Assembly (NCBI RefSeq): GCF_047425875.1 | Contig: NZ_CP179727.1 | Coordinates: 1,860,001 to 1,924,000 of the forward strand | Direction: 5' to 3' | Length of the DNA: 64,000 bases | From: Macrococcoides animalis | GTDB lineage: Bacteria; Bacillota; Bacilli; Staphylococcales; Staphylococcaceae | Shown: positions 16,096-23,489 of the stretch, one piece after another | Position numbering within the stretch: position 1 is the stretch's first letter | Layout: the number at the start of each line of letters is the position of its first letter | Translations under genes and position numbers: made by a program | Notes under the pieces: generated by a model | Seen by the model: only the letters and a program-made list of their open reading frames with translations | The model's database searches: none | Told to the model about the DNA's origin: nothing

Positions 16096-16398
16096 ATGAA
16101 GAAAATCAAAGTATTAGCATCAGTAGCGTTATTATCAGTTGCTTTACCGGTTTCACATATTGATACTGTAATGAGTACAAATACAGTTAAAGCTGCGGTG
16201 AAAGTCGGATACCCAACTTCTAAATACAAAAAGGGTGCACCAGTGAAGTTTAGTAATTGTAAATCATTAAATAAGTATTATCCTTATGGTGTCACTTATA
16301 ACCATAAGTCTTATGCCAAAAAATTAGATCGTGATAAAGACAAAATGGCATGTGAAGCTAAAGCAATGGTATTCAAAGCTTGGATGGCCAAAAATTAG
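16096..16398 (+). CDS. Secreted Excalibur calcium-binding domain protein
   Basis: A 100-residue exported protein. A signal peptide spans about residues 1-33 (KKIKVLASVALLSVALPVS, cleavage near VKAA). The mature part is a single Excalibur module: a Cys in FSNCKSL, KYYPYGVT, and the Ca2+-binding-like loop DRDKDKMACE. The second Cys suggests one disulphide. The module is clearly paralogous to the C-terminus of the thermonuclease at 26111 (shared GYPTS.YK.GAP, YYPYG, DRD.D.M.CE, W at the end). AGGAGA precedes ATG. Acts outside the cell; role unknown. Confidence 0.85.
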   Translation: MKKIKVLASVALLSVALPVSHIDTVMSTNTVKAAVKVGYPTSKYKKGAPVKFSNCKSLNKYYPYGVTYNHKSYAKKLDRDKDKMACEAKAMVFKAWMAKN

Positions 16399-16403
16399 AA
16401 ATT

Positions 16404-16434
16404 TTAGCCCTACAAAATTTGTTGGGCTTTTTTT
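16404..16434 (+). terminator. Terminator of the Excalibur gene
   Basis: AGCCC / GGGCT stem, extended internally by ACAAAATTTGT, followed by T7. Confidence 0.8.
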
Positions 16435-16460
16435 ATGAAATTTGTATATAGGGGAATGTA

Positions 16461-17309
16461 ATGATTAAATTTACTGAATTTATAAAAACACCAAATCCAG
16501 CTAAGACAAAAGTTAAGTTTAATATGAATAATAAGAAAGATAGAGCATGGGACTTAATGTTAGATGACGATCCTGAATGGATAATGATGAATGCATATAA
16601 AACAAAACAGTCTAATAATAACTTAAATAATGCAGAATATGTAATAAGTTTAGCGCAATATTATCCTTATGGTCCTGAATTTTTTATGTTTGGTGGCATT
16701 TATAAAGTAGAAAAAATTGTGCCTGAAGTATTCAACAATATAGGTTATAAATTAATTTTACAAGAAGAATATCAGGAATATATTAAAAGATTAATCATTA
16801 AGATTAAAGAACCTATTGGTAGGAATTTATATAATCGTTGGTTTGAATCATTAGATGGTTCATTAGAGCCAGAAATATATGAATTAGCGCCAAGTACAAA
16901 ACTAGGGCATTTTCCTGGATATCAAAATGTGAGAATAAGACATAGAGACTTACAACGTATCATTAATAAAGGAGAGCCAAGTTGGAAAGATGCCTTAAGT
17001 AATGTTAAAGGTGTGTATGTCATTACCGATACGAGTAATGGCAAATTATATGTTGGTTCAGCTTCTGGTAATGCTAATGGTATTTGGCAACGCTGGTCAA
17101 GTTATGCAAATCTAGAGAATCCTACTGGTGAAAACAAAGGTTTTAAAGAAATTCTTGAACTGCATACTAACGAATATATAATCAATAATTTTCAATATTC
17201 GATATTAGAGATATTTGATACGAAAACTAAACAAGAAGTAATCATTGCACGTGAAAATCATTGGAAAAAAGTGTTTGAAAGTAAGCGATTTGGTATGAAC
17301 TTTAATTAA
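16461..17309 (+). CDS. GIY-YIG nuclease family protein
   Basis: A 282-residue protein. The first 180 residues are an unrecognised domain. The C-terminal part (about 184-280) is a GIY-YIG nuclease: GVYVITDTSNGKLYVGSASG has GVY and YVG in the right spacing, followed by the conserved Arg/Trp region (IWQRWSSY) and Glu/Asn residues near the end (ARENHWKK). Such proteins cut DNA and occur as stand-alone restriction or repair-type enzymes. GGGGAA precedes ATG. It stands alone here without a methyltransferase, so the target is unknown. Confidence 0.8.
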   Translation: MIKFTEFIKTPNPAKTKVKFNMNNKKDRAWDLMLDDDPEWIMMNAYKTKQSNNNLNNAEYVISLAQYYPYGPEFFMFGGIYKVEKIVPEVFNNIGYKLILQEEYQEYIKRLIIKIKEPIGRNLYNRWFESLDGSLEPEIYELAPSTKLGHFPGYQNVRIRHRDLQRIINKGEPSWKDALSNVKGVYVITDTSNGKLYVGSASGNANGIWQRWSSYANLENPTGENKGFKEILELHTNEYIINNFQYSILEIFDTKTKQEVIIARENHWKKVFESKRFGMNFN

Positions 17310-17346
17310 ATGGGTATACATTTTTTAAAGAACTAAAATATTACAT

Positions 17347-17392
17347 AAGAACTGTATGTGGTTGGTTAAAAACCTACATACAGTTCTTTATT
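17347..17392. terminator. Hairpin between the GIY-YIG gene and the convergent small peptide gene
   Basis: A 13-bp perfect stem (AAGAACTGTATGT and its complement) with a 16-base loop. T content after it is modest on the plus strand. It probably ends both convergent transcripts. Confidence 0.7.
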
Positions 17393-17396
17393 AGAA

Positions 17397-17552
17397 TTAT
17401 ATTATTTTATTGTTATTTGGCTTAGAAATAAGGCTAATAATTTTATTCATTTGTGCTCTCTTTGACTTTCTGATTGTGAAGTTATTAATAGAGCCTATCC
17501 AGCTGGCTAACTGTACGAGAGTGAACTCTACAACTTTAAATATAAATTCCAT
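17397..17552 (-). CDS. 51-residue amphipathic/hydrophobic peptide (PSM- or bacteriocin-like candidate)
   Basis: A short minus-strand gene that I translated by hand. It has GAGGTG eight bases before ATG. The product starts MEFIFKVVEFTLVQLASWIG, with no signal peptide cleavage site, then a basic stretch RKSKR at 28-32 and a Lys/Asn-rich end. Residues 3-22 form a continuous hydrophobic helix with sparse Glu/Lys, like leaderless bacteriocins, delta-lysin or small membrane toxins. A promoter-like pair (TTGTAT-16-GATAAT) and a perfect dyad lie upstream, and a hairpin closes it. Could also simply be a membrane micropeptide. Function unproven. Confidence 0.6.
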   Translation of the reverse strand: MEFIFKVVEFTLVQLASWIGSINNFTIRKSKRAQMNKIISLISKPNNNKII

Positions 17553-17588
17553 TTGTAATACACCTCATTTATGTGTTTGCTAACATAT

Positions 17589-17611
17589 TATCATAACTTT
17601 TTATTATGATA
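17589..17611. promoter_or_regulatory. Dyad between the peptide gene and the DUF3885 gene
   Basis: Perfect 8-bp arms TATCATAA / TTATGATA around a 7-base spacer, between two divergent genes. It overlaps -10-like sequences for both directions, so it could be a shared operator. Confidence 0.4.
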
Positions 17612-17677
17612 CAATATTTGTATATTTTAACTTTATTAACTTAATAAAATTTCTAAGCACTTTTTTTGGAGGCTTCT

Positions 17678-18178
17678 ATGGATTATTATCAACTCATGTT
17701 CCTTAATATTATTGAAAACAATTTAGATTTCGAACATATCGAACTCTTACCAGATCAAAGTCGTTTCTTACAAAATGATAAACTTAATCATGCCGTATTT
17801 GAGCGAATTAGATTAGAGATGACTGAGCATTTTCATGCGTTATTTAAGAATGAAGAAAAGATAAAAGTAATATTCTGTGTAGAGTATAAGCATCCATATA
17901 AGTGTTTAAATTTAAGAAAGTATTTCAGTAAGTATGAGGCCTTTAAATTTAGTATTCAGAATAATGATTTAAGTAATGAATGTCATCAATATGAGTATGT
18001 CATTCAAAAGCGTCATTTGAAGTTAACTAAGTTGATTAAAGATATTAGCTATCAAGACTTTAGATATGAATCACAGACATACAGAAAAGCATCTATATTA
18101 ACAGTACTTACTAATATGGATGAAGACATATTCTATTACCCATATGATGATCGTGGGGCAGTAAAATTAGAATTATAG
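17678..18178 (+). CDS. DUF3885 family protein
   Basis: A 166-residue cytoplasmic protein. The C-terminal half carries the DUF3885-like pattern (YRKASILTVLTNMDEDIFYYPYDDRG, about 134-159). GGAGG lies five bases before ATG 17678, so this start is preferred over TTG 17666. It stands alone, ended by a terminator. These proteins are common, often in paralogous sets, in Firmicutes; their function is unknown. Confidence 0.75.
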   Translation: MDYYQLMFLNIIENNLDFEHIELLPDQSRFLQNDKLNHAVFERIRLEMTEHFHALFKNEEKIKVIFCVEYKHPYKCLNLRKYFSKYEAFKFSIQNNDLSNECHQYEYVIQKRHLKLTKLIKDISYQDFRYESQTYRKASILTVLTNMDEDIFYYPYDDRGAVKLEL

Positions 18179-18192
18179 TATAAAATTTTCTA

Positions 18193-18229
18193 AGTCTCTA
18201 GTTCAATTTGAACAGAGACTATTTTTATT
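18193..18229 (+). terminator. Terminator of the DUF3885 gene
   Basis: AGTCTCT-A-GTTCA pairs with TGAAC-A-GAGACT across an AA mismatch, followed by ATTTTTATT. Confidence 0.75.
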
Positions 18230-18291
18230 ATTTTCTTTTTCTTGTAACGAAACCCTCATAACTATGAATAATATATAGAAGGAGGCAGAAG

Positions 18292-18789
18292 ATGAATGAA
18301 AATCAGATATATGTAGAATATAGAGAATTTATTTATAAATTTCCATTGAAGTATTTAAAGAACAGAGATTTAGCTGAAGAAATCACACAAGAAACATTTT
18401 ATCAGGCTTTAAAGTCATTACGTTACTTTGATCCAAATAAAAATACTAAATTTTCGTCATGGTTATGCCAGATTGCATTAAACCTAGCCAAACAGTCACT
18501 TCAGAAAAATACACGTCAAAATAATTTAGTAGATAAGCTGTCGAATAATCTAGAGACAACGTCGATTGATTTAGAAGCGAGTTATTTAATTAAAGAGCAA
18601 TTAGGGGATTTATATACGTCAATCGGCAAGTTAAAGGCATTAGAAAAAGAAGTCGTATTACTTAGAATTGAAAAGGAACTGTCTTTTCATGAAATTGCAG
18701 TGATCTATGGAAAAACTGAAAATTGGGCAAGAGTGACGTATTTCAGAGCAAAACAAAAATTAATCGAGGTGAAACAGAATGAATCATAG
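18292..18789 (+). CDS. ECF-type RNA polymerase sigma factor
   Basis: A 165-residue ECF sigma factor. Region 2 is at about 1-70 (YREFIYKFPLKYLKNRDLAEEITQ; KFSSWLCQIALNLAK) and region 4 at about 105-160 (LEKEVVLLRIEKELSFHEIAVIYGKTENWARVTYFRAKQKL). Region 3 is absent, as in ECF factors. The gene overlaps the next, an anti-sigma factor, by 11 bases. Upstream, TGTAACGAAACC at 18243-18254 resembles an ECF -35 region, so autoregulation is possible. The stimulus is probably envelope stress; target genes are unknown. Confidence 0.9.
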   Translation: MNENQIYVEYREFIYKFPLKYLKNRDLAEEITQETFYQALKSLRYFDPNKNTKFSSWLCQIALNLAKQSLQKNTRQNNLVDKLSNNLETTSIDLEASYLIKEQLGDLYTSIGKLKALEKEVVLLRIEKELSFHEIAVIYGKTENWARVTYFRAKQKLIEVKQNES

Positions 18790-19435
18790 TGTATTTAAGG
18801 ATCTTTTACTCAATTATATCGATGGTTTAACAAGTGATGAAACCAATGCAATAATGGAAGAACACATGCGAGAATGTGAATCGTGTAAAAATATATATCA
18901 TCATTTAAAAGAAGAGGCTATAAGCGAGGATACATCAGTATATTCACACGATAATCAGGAATTCGATGCATTTAAGAAAGTTAAGAAAAGCCATAACAAG
19001 AAGATAATTTGGTCGGTTTTAGGGACTTTATTCATTGCAAGTTTGTTGTTTGGTTTATATACCTACCTTTATAGCACACAATGGATTACAAATTCAAATG
19101 ACGTAAAAGTAGTTGTTAAAGCAGAGGGGAATAAGAGAATTATTCATATTAAGGCCAAGAACAATAAGCATTTTGTAGTACCAAGTGAAGAGATATATGT
19201 AAAGTCTAAAGGGACCAGAGAGTATATTATTTATGAGGCTAGAAAAGGTAATTATGCCCCAGAGCTAATTAAGAATGGTATAAATCTCCCTGTTAATTTT
19301 GTTAATCAGAACACCATCATTAATCGTGATAATCAAAAAGAAAAAATCGACGATAAAGATGAAGTTGTCTTAAGATTCAAAGATAAAAAAGTAAAGATGA
19401 AATTATTAGACTTGTATCAAAGTAAAAGTAAATAA
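18779..19435 (+). CDS. Membrane anti-sigma factor with zinc-finger (ZAS-like) domain
   Basis: A 218-residue partner of the ECF sigma factor. The N-terminal cytoplasmic domain contains the HxxxCxxC motif HMRECESC (about residues 28-35) of zf-HC2 anti-sigma domains. One membrane helix follows (about 75-97, IIWSVLGTLFIASLLFGLYTY), and the rest is an extracytoplasmic sensor domain. Its start lies inside the sigma gene, giving tight translational coupling and near equal amounts. A terminator follows. Confidence 0.9.
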   Translation: MNHSVFKDLLLNYIDGLTSDETNAIMEEHMRECESCKNIYHHLKEEAISEDTSVYSHDNQEFDAFKKVKKSHNKKIIWSVLGTLFIASLLFGLYTYLYSTQWITNSNDVKVVVKAEGNKRIIHIKAKNNKHFVVPSEEIYVKSKGTREYIIYEARKGNYAPELIKNGINLPVNFVNQNTIINRDNQKEKIDDKDEVVLRFKDKKVKMKLLDLYQSKSK

Positions 19436-19458
19436 ATAGTAAGAAATAAGTCAGTATG

Positions 19459-19497
19459 ATAACAAGCACCTCATTTAAAGAGATGCTTGTTATTTTA
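19459..19497 (+). terminator. Terminator of the sigma/anti-sigma operon
   Basis: ATAACAAGCA / TGCTTGTTAT stem with an inner CTC/GAG pair, then TTTT. Confidence 0.75.
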
Positions 19498-19586
19498 GTA
19501 TTTATTAAAATAACCCTTTATTTCCTGTGCTTAATTTTTCCAGGTTTTTTTATTCTGAAGTATAATTGAAACAAGGAGCTGATGAG

Positions 19587-20402
19587 ATGGAGACGATCAA
19601 ATTAAATAATGGTATGGAGATGCCGGTACTAGGTTTTGGTACATATTTAAGCGATAATACGCATATTGGAAAGTATGTTGAACAGGCGATTCGTGTGGGT
19701 TACCGTTTAATTGATACGGCGGCTTATTATCATAATGAAGCTGCAGTAGGTCATTCTATACTTAAGTCAGGCGTGCCACGAGAAGAGATTTTCTTAACAA
19801 CAAAAGTGATGTCAGATGGTTATGATGCAACAATCAATGCATTTAATGAATCACTAGCGAAGTTAGGGGTTGAATATTGTGATCTTGTACTGATTCACTG
19901 GCCGACGAACGACAGTATCGGTACGTATCAGGCATTAGAATCTTTTGTAGAGAGTGGGAAAGTTAGAGCGATTGGGTTATCTAATTTTAATACGATGGAG
20001 ACAGATGAAATACTCAAAGTAGCGAAGGTTAAACCTGTCGTTAATCAAATAGAGACGCATATTAATTTACAACATAAGAAGATGCATCAATTTTTACGAG
20101 CAAATGATATCGTGCATCAAGCTTGGTCTCCACTTGGAGAAGGTGCATGTTTAGAGAATACTGTCGTAAAAGAATTATCAAGTAAATATGGGAAAACACC
20201 AGCTCAAATTATGCTCAGATTCTTAATTCAAGAACAGATTGTTGTCATTCCTAAGTCTACAAGTTTAGAACATATTAAAGGGAATATTGATATATTTGAC
20301 TTTACTTTAACCATAGAGGATATGAATTTACTGAGGTTATTAGACAAGAAACAATCTATTTCAGGTTGGCCAAAGTCGATGGATAGTGAACTAGATTACT
20401 AA
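19587..20402 (+). CDS. Aldo/keto reductase
   Basis: A 271-residue NAD(P)H-dependent AKR of the 2,5-diketo-gluconate/YvgN-type group, reducing small aldehydes or ketones. The tetrad is visible: Asp in LIDTAAYYHNE, its Tyr, Lys in FLTTKVM, His in LVLIHWP. The C-terminal IVVIPKSTSLEHI is the cofactor phosphate segment. ATG 19587 with AAGGAG is preferred over the upstream frame extension. It is monocistronic with a terminator overlapping its stop. Confidence 0.9.
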   Translation: METIKLNNGMEMPVLGFGTYLSDNTHIGKYVEQAIRVGYRLIDTAAYYHNEAAVGHSILKSGVPREEIFLTTKVMSDGYDATINAFNESLAKLGVEYCDLVLIHWPTNDSIGTYQALESFVESGKVRAIGLSNFNTMETDEILKVAKVKPVVNQIETHINLQHKKMHQFLRANDIVHQAWSPLGEGACLENTVVKELSSKYGKTPAQIMLRFLIQEQIVVIPKSTSLEHIKGNIDIFDFTLTIEDMNLLRLLDKKQSISGWPKSMDSELDY

Positions 20403-20426
20403 GAATGGAGAAATCCATTCTTTTTT
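20401..20426 (+). terminator. Terminator of the aldo/keto reductase gene
   Basis: AAGAATGGA / TCCATTCTT stem with a GAAA loop, followed by T4 or more. Confidence 0.88.
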
Positions 20427-20447
20427 AATTTCTTATTTTAAAAGAAA

Positions 20448-20464
20448 GGTCAAATTAGGTCAAA
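20448..20464 (+). promoter_or_regulatory. CtsR operator 1 of clpL
   Basis: GGTCAAA-TTA-GGTCAAA matches the heptad direct repeat of CtsR, the class III heat-shock repressor. It lies just upstream of the -35 box. Confidence 0.9.
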
Positions 20465-20470
20465 ATAATG

Positions 20471-20487
20471 TTTGACCTAATTTGACC
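20471..20487 (-). promoter_or_regulatory. CtsR operator 2 of clpL
   Basis: TTTGACC-TAA-TTTGACC is the same heptad repeat in the opposite orientation, 6 bp from operator 1. It overlaps the -35 box. Confidence 0.9.
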
Positions 20488-20500
20488 AAAGGTGTATAAT
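20472..20500 (+). promoter_or_regulatory. Sigma-A promoter of clpL
   Basis: TTGACC at 20472-20477 and a perfect TATAAT at 20495-20500, spaced 17 bp. The -35 box is inside CtsR operator 2, so repression is by occlusion. The start site is predicted near 20507. Confidence 0.88.
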
Positions 20501-20506
20501 GTAATT

Positions 20507-20539
20507 AACAAAGGGAAAAGTAACTTAGTAACCTTTGTT
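20507..20539 (+). promoter_or_regulatory. 5' stem-loop of the clpL leader RNA
   Basis: AACAAAGG (20507-20514) pairs with CCTTTGTT (20532-20539) at the predicted 5' end of the transcript. It may protect the mRNA end or tune translation; the ribosome binding site lies further down. Confidence 0.4.
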
Positions 20540-20572
20540 GATACACTACAATTAAATATAGGAGTGATTTAA

Positions 20573-22642
20573 ATGAACAACGGAATTTTTAATAATAACT
20601 TTGATGCAATCTTTGACAGTATGTTCAACAACATGAATGGACACACAGAGAAAAAATTTTTTATAAATGGTAAAGAAGTGACAGAAGAACAATTAAGAGC
20701 ATTACAACAAGGGCAAATGAATAACCCATCTCAACAATCTGTACAAAGAAATATACAAGAGGGTCAACAAGAGCAAGGTATACTTGCAAAGCTTGGTCGT
20801 AATTTAACGGAGGAAGCTAGAGCGGGCAAACTGGACCCGGTTATCGGACGTGATCAGGAGATTCGTAATACAGCTGAAGTGTTAAGTCGACGTATCAAGA
20901 ACAATCCGATTCTTGTAGGTGAGGCTGGTGTTGGTAAAACGGCAATAGTAGAAGGCTTAGCTCAAGCGATTATTGATGGTGATGTACCAAATGCCATCAA
21001 GGATAAAGAAATTTATGCAATTGATATTTCTGCACTTGAAGCAGGCACTCAATATCGTGGTGCATTTGAAGAGAATGTTCAGAATTTAATGAATGAAGTT
21101 AAGTCATTAGGAAATGCTATATTATTCTTTGACGAAATTCATCAAATGATTGGTAGTGGCTCTACTGGTGGTGAATCAGGTAGTAAAGGTTTATCAGATA
21201 TCATTAAACCTGCATTGAGTCGTGGTGAAATTTCATTAATCGGTGCAACGACTCAAGATGAATATCGCAATAATATCCTAAAAGACGCTGCATTAAGTCG
21301 TCGTTTCAATGAAGTAATAGTCAATGAACCAAGTATGGAAACAACAGTTAATATCTTAAACGGTATTAAAGATAAATATGCAGAACATCATAATGTAGTA
21401 ATAGATGAAGATGCAGTTAAAGCATGTGTAGAGTTATCAATTCAATATATGCCACAACGTTTGTTACCGGATAAAGCGATTGATTTATTAGATATTACAG
21501 CAGCACATGTTGCATCAATGGCAATTGAAACCCCTGAAAATAGTACTGAAGCGATTGAAGTATTAGAGGAGCAGAAATTAAAAGCAGTCGAGGCTGAAGA
21601 TTACGAAAAAGCGGGACAGCTTCAAATGCAAATTAAAACAATAAAAGATCAAAGTACAAGCATTAATACAGATAACAAGATTTCAAGAGAAGCTATTGCA
21701 GAAACGGTTGAACGCTTAACAGGTATTCCTGTGTCACAAATGAACGAAGATGATTTAGAACAACTTAAAAATCTTCAAAGTCGTCTTGAAGAAAAAATTA
21801 TTGGTCAAAATAAGGCGGTAGAAGCGGTGTCTAAAGCCATTCGTCGAAATCGTGCAGGCTTTGATGAAGGAAACCGACCAATTGGTAGTTTCTTATTTGT
21901 CGGACCAACGGGTGTCGGAAAAACAGAGTTGGCAAAACAATTAGCACTTGATATGTTTGGCTCTAAAGAAGCATTGATTCGCTTGGATATGAGTGAGTAT
22001 ATGGATCAAACTGCAATGTCAAAAATGATTGGGACAACAGCAGGATATGTAGGTTACGATGATAACTCGAACACGTTAACTGAAAAAGTACGTCGTCATC
22101 CATATTCAGTGGTTCTGTTTGATGAAATAGAAAAAGCCAATCCACAAATCTTAACGTTATTACTTCAAATGTTAGATGATGGTAAATTAACAGACGGACA
22201 AGGGAATGTCGTTAACTTTAAAAATACAATTATCATTGCTACAAGTAATGCTGGCTTTGGAGAAGGACAAGAAGAGAATAGAGAAAACATCTTAGACGAT
22301 TTAAAACACTACTTCAGACCAGAATTCTTAAATCGATTTAACGGTATCATCGAGTTCCATCATTTACAAAAAGAAGACTTAACTCAAATCGTAGATTTAA
22401 TGCTAAAAGATGTGCAACAAACATTAAATAAAAAAGACATCAAAATGTCAATCACTGATGAGTCTAAAACATGGCTCATTAATCAAGGCTACGACAAAGC
22501 ACTTGGTGCGCGTCCATTACGTCGTGTCGTTGAACAAAATGTAAGAGATACGATTACTGATTACTATTTAGATCATACTGATGTTAAAGAGATTACATTA
22601 GTATTAGATCAAGCAACAAATACAATTAAAGTAGCTGAATAA
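20573..22642 (+). CDS. clpL: ATP-dependent Clp chaperone ClpL
   Basis: A 689-residue HSP100 disaggregase. It has a short N-terminal region with Asn/Gln-rich stretches instead of the double Clp-N repeat. AAA-1 carries Walker A GEAGVGKT (about 118-125) and DEIHQMIG. A short coiled middle region (about 330-355, EVLEEQKLKAVEAEDYEKAG) has a UVR-like pattern. AAA-2 has GPTGVGKTELAK (about 444) and the C-terminal GARPLRR. These features separate ClpL from ClpC and ClpB. It stands alone under double CtsR control with a strong promoter, so it is a heat and stress protein. Confidence 0.95.
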   Translation: MNNGIFNNNFDAIFDSMFNNMNGHTEKKFFINGKEVTEEQLRALQQGQMNNPSQQSVQRNIQEGQQEQGILAKLGRNLTEEARAGKLDPVIGRDQEIRNTAEVLSRRIKNNPILVGEAGVGKTAIVEGLAQAIIDGDVPNAIKDKEIYAIDISALEAGTQYRGAFEENVQNLMNEVKSLGNAILFFDEIHQMIGSGSTGGESGSKGLSDIIKPALSRGEISLIGATTQDEYRNNILKDAALSRRFNEVIVNEPSMETTVNILNGIKDKYAEHHNVVIDEDAVKACVELSIQYMPQRLLPDKAIDLLDITAAHVASMAIETPENSTEAIEVLEEQKLKAVEAEDYEKAGQLQMQIKTIKDQSTSINTDNKISREAIAETVERLTGIPVSQMNEDDLEQLKNLQSRLEEKIIGQNKAVEAVSKAIRRNRAGFDEGNRPIGSFLFVGPTGVGKTELAKQLALDMFGSKEALIRLDMSEYMDQTAMSKMIGTTAGYVGYDDNSNTLTEKVRRHPYSVVLFDEIEKANPQILTLLLQMLDDGKLTDGQGNVVNFKNTIIIATSNAGFGEGQEENRENILDDLKHYFRPEFLNRFNGIIEFHHLQKEDLTQIVDLMLKDVQQTLNKKDIKMSITDESKTWLINQGYDKALGARPLRRVVEQNVRDTITDYYLDHTDVKEITLVLDQATNTIKVAE

Positions 22643-22649
22643 TATTTGA

Positions 22650-22680
22650 AACAGACATTCTTATTAGGATGTCTGTTATT
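22650..22680 (+). terminator. Terminator of clpL
   Basis: ACAGACAT / ATGTCTGT stem extended inside by a few pairs, followed by a T-rich tail. Confidence 0.75.
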
Positions 22681-22715
22681 ATATTGTTGAATAATGATAT
22701 CTAAGGTGTGATGTA

Positions 22716-23072
22716 ATGATTATAAGAAAGAAAATAGAATCAATGATTGCTAAATCATATCAAGTTCAACCTGAGTATCCATGGAGAAATCATAAAGACT
22801 ATGCTGTGTATCGTCATAAGGATAATCATAAATGGTTTGCACTGATAATGGATTTATCTCCGGACAAATTGGGTTTAGAAGGTGATGAAGCAATTGATGT
22901 CATCAATGTTAAAGTGGATAATGCATTCATTGGACCACTGAGAAAAAAGAAAGGCATTTATTCAGCTTATCACATGAATAAATCCCACTGGATCAGTATT
23001 AACTTAAATGAATTTGATGATTTAGAAGAACTCATCGGTTTTATAGATGAGAGCTATGAATTGACTCAATAA
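22716..23072 (+). CDS. MmcQ/YjbR family protein
   Basis: A 118-residue cytoplasmic protein of the MmcQ/YjbR family, a CyaY-like small alpha/beta fold proposed to bind DNA. Family features are YPWRNHKDYAVYRHKDNHKWFALI (residues about 20-43), IDVINVKVD, and YHMNKSHWISINL near the C-terminus. Start is ATG behind AAGGTGTGATG. Biochemical function remains unknown for the family. Confidence 0.85.
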   Translation: MIIRKKIESMIAKSYQVQPEYPWRNHKDYAVYRHKDNHKWFALIMDLSPDKLGLEGDEAIDVINVKVDNAFIGPLRKKKGIYSAYHMNKSHWISINLNEFDDLEELIGFIDESYELTQ

Positions 23073-23097
23073 GTCCTATAACAATAGGGCTTATTTA
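23071..23097. terminator. Convergent terminator hairpin
   Basis: AAGTCCTAT / ATAGGGCTT (one G-U) with a 4-base loop, between the MmcQ/YjbR gene and the convergent membrane protein gene. Confidence 0.6.
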
Positions 23098-23405
23098 TTA
23101 TTAATGTACTTAGTATATGTAATTAAAGTAAAGCTAAGCAATATGAATAAACCAATTTTAATCCAAAAATTAAAATAAAAACTAAATACAATGACACAGA
23201 GAACACTATATATCATATGGATGAAAATATAATTGTAATAATCTCTAGGCAATAATGTTTGCTTCTTCTTTTCATCATTGAAAATAAATGCTGCAAAGAG
23301 ATTACTGATAACCAAGTGAAACATAATGTCTGATACATTATCTTTAATGAAAAGTCCGAGTAATAAATTAATACATAATATGATAAAAAGATAAAATGGA
23401 TTCAA
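23091..23405 (-). CDS. Small multi-pass membrane protein, unknown
   Basis: A 104-residue protein with about four hydrophobic segments (1-21, 27-42, 58-76, 79-97) separated by a Lys-rich loop (NDEKKKQ). Start is TTG with AAGGAG nine bases upstream. It is monocistronic and convergent with the MmcQ/YjbR gene. No family recognised. Confidence 0.6.
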   Translation of the reverse strand: MNPFYLFIILCINLLLGLFIKDNVSDIMFHLVISNLFAAFIFNDEKKKQTLLPRDYYNYIFIHMIYSVLCVIVFSFYFNFWIKIGLFILLSFTLITYTKYINNK

Positions 23406-23489
23406 TTAATCACACTCCTTTTAAATGTTATATTTAAATTATATTGGTAAATAATATAAATGAAAAGTGTAAATAAATTTAAGATTAAG

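Noticed and set aside
16461..17309. Homing endonuclease or mobile intron as explanation for the GIY-YIG protein
   Set aside because: No intron structure, split gene or repeats surround it; it is a free-standing gene with its own start and terminator.
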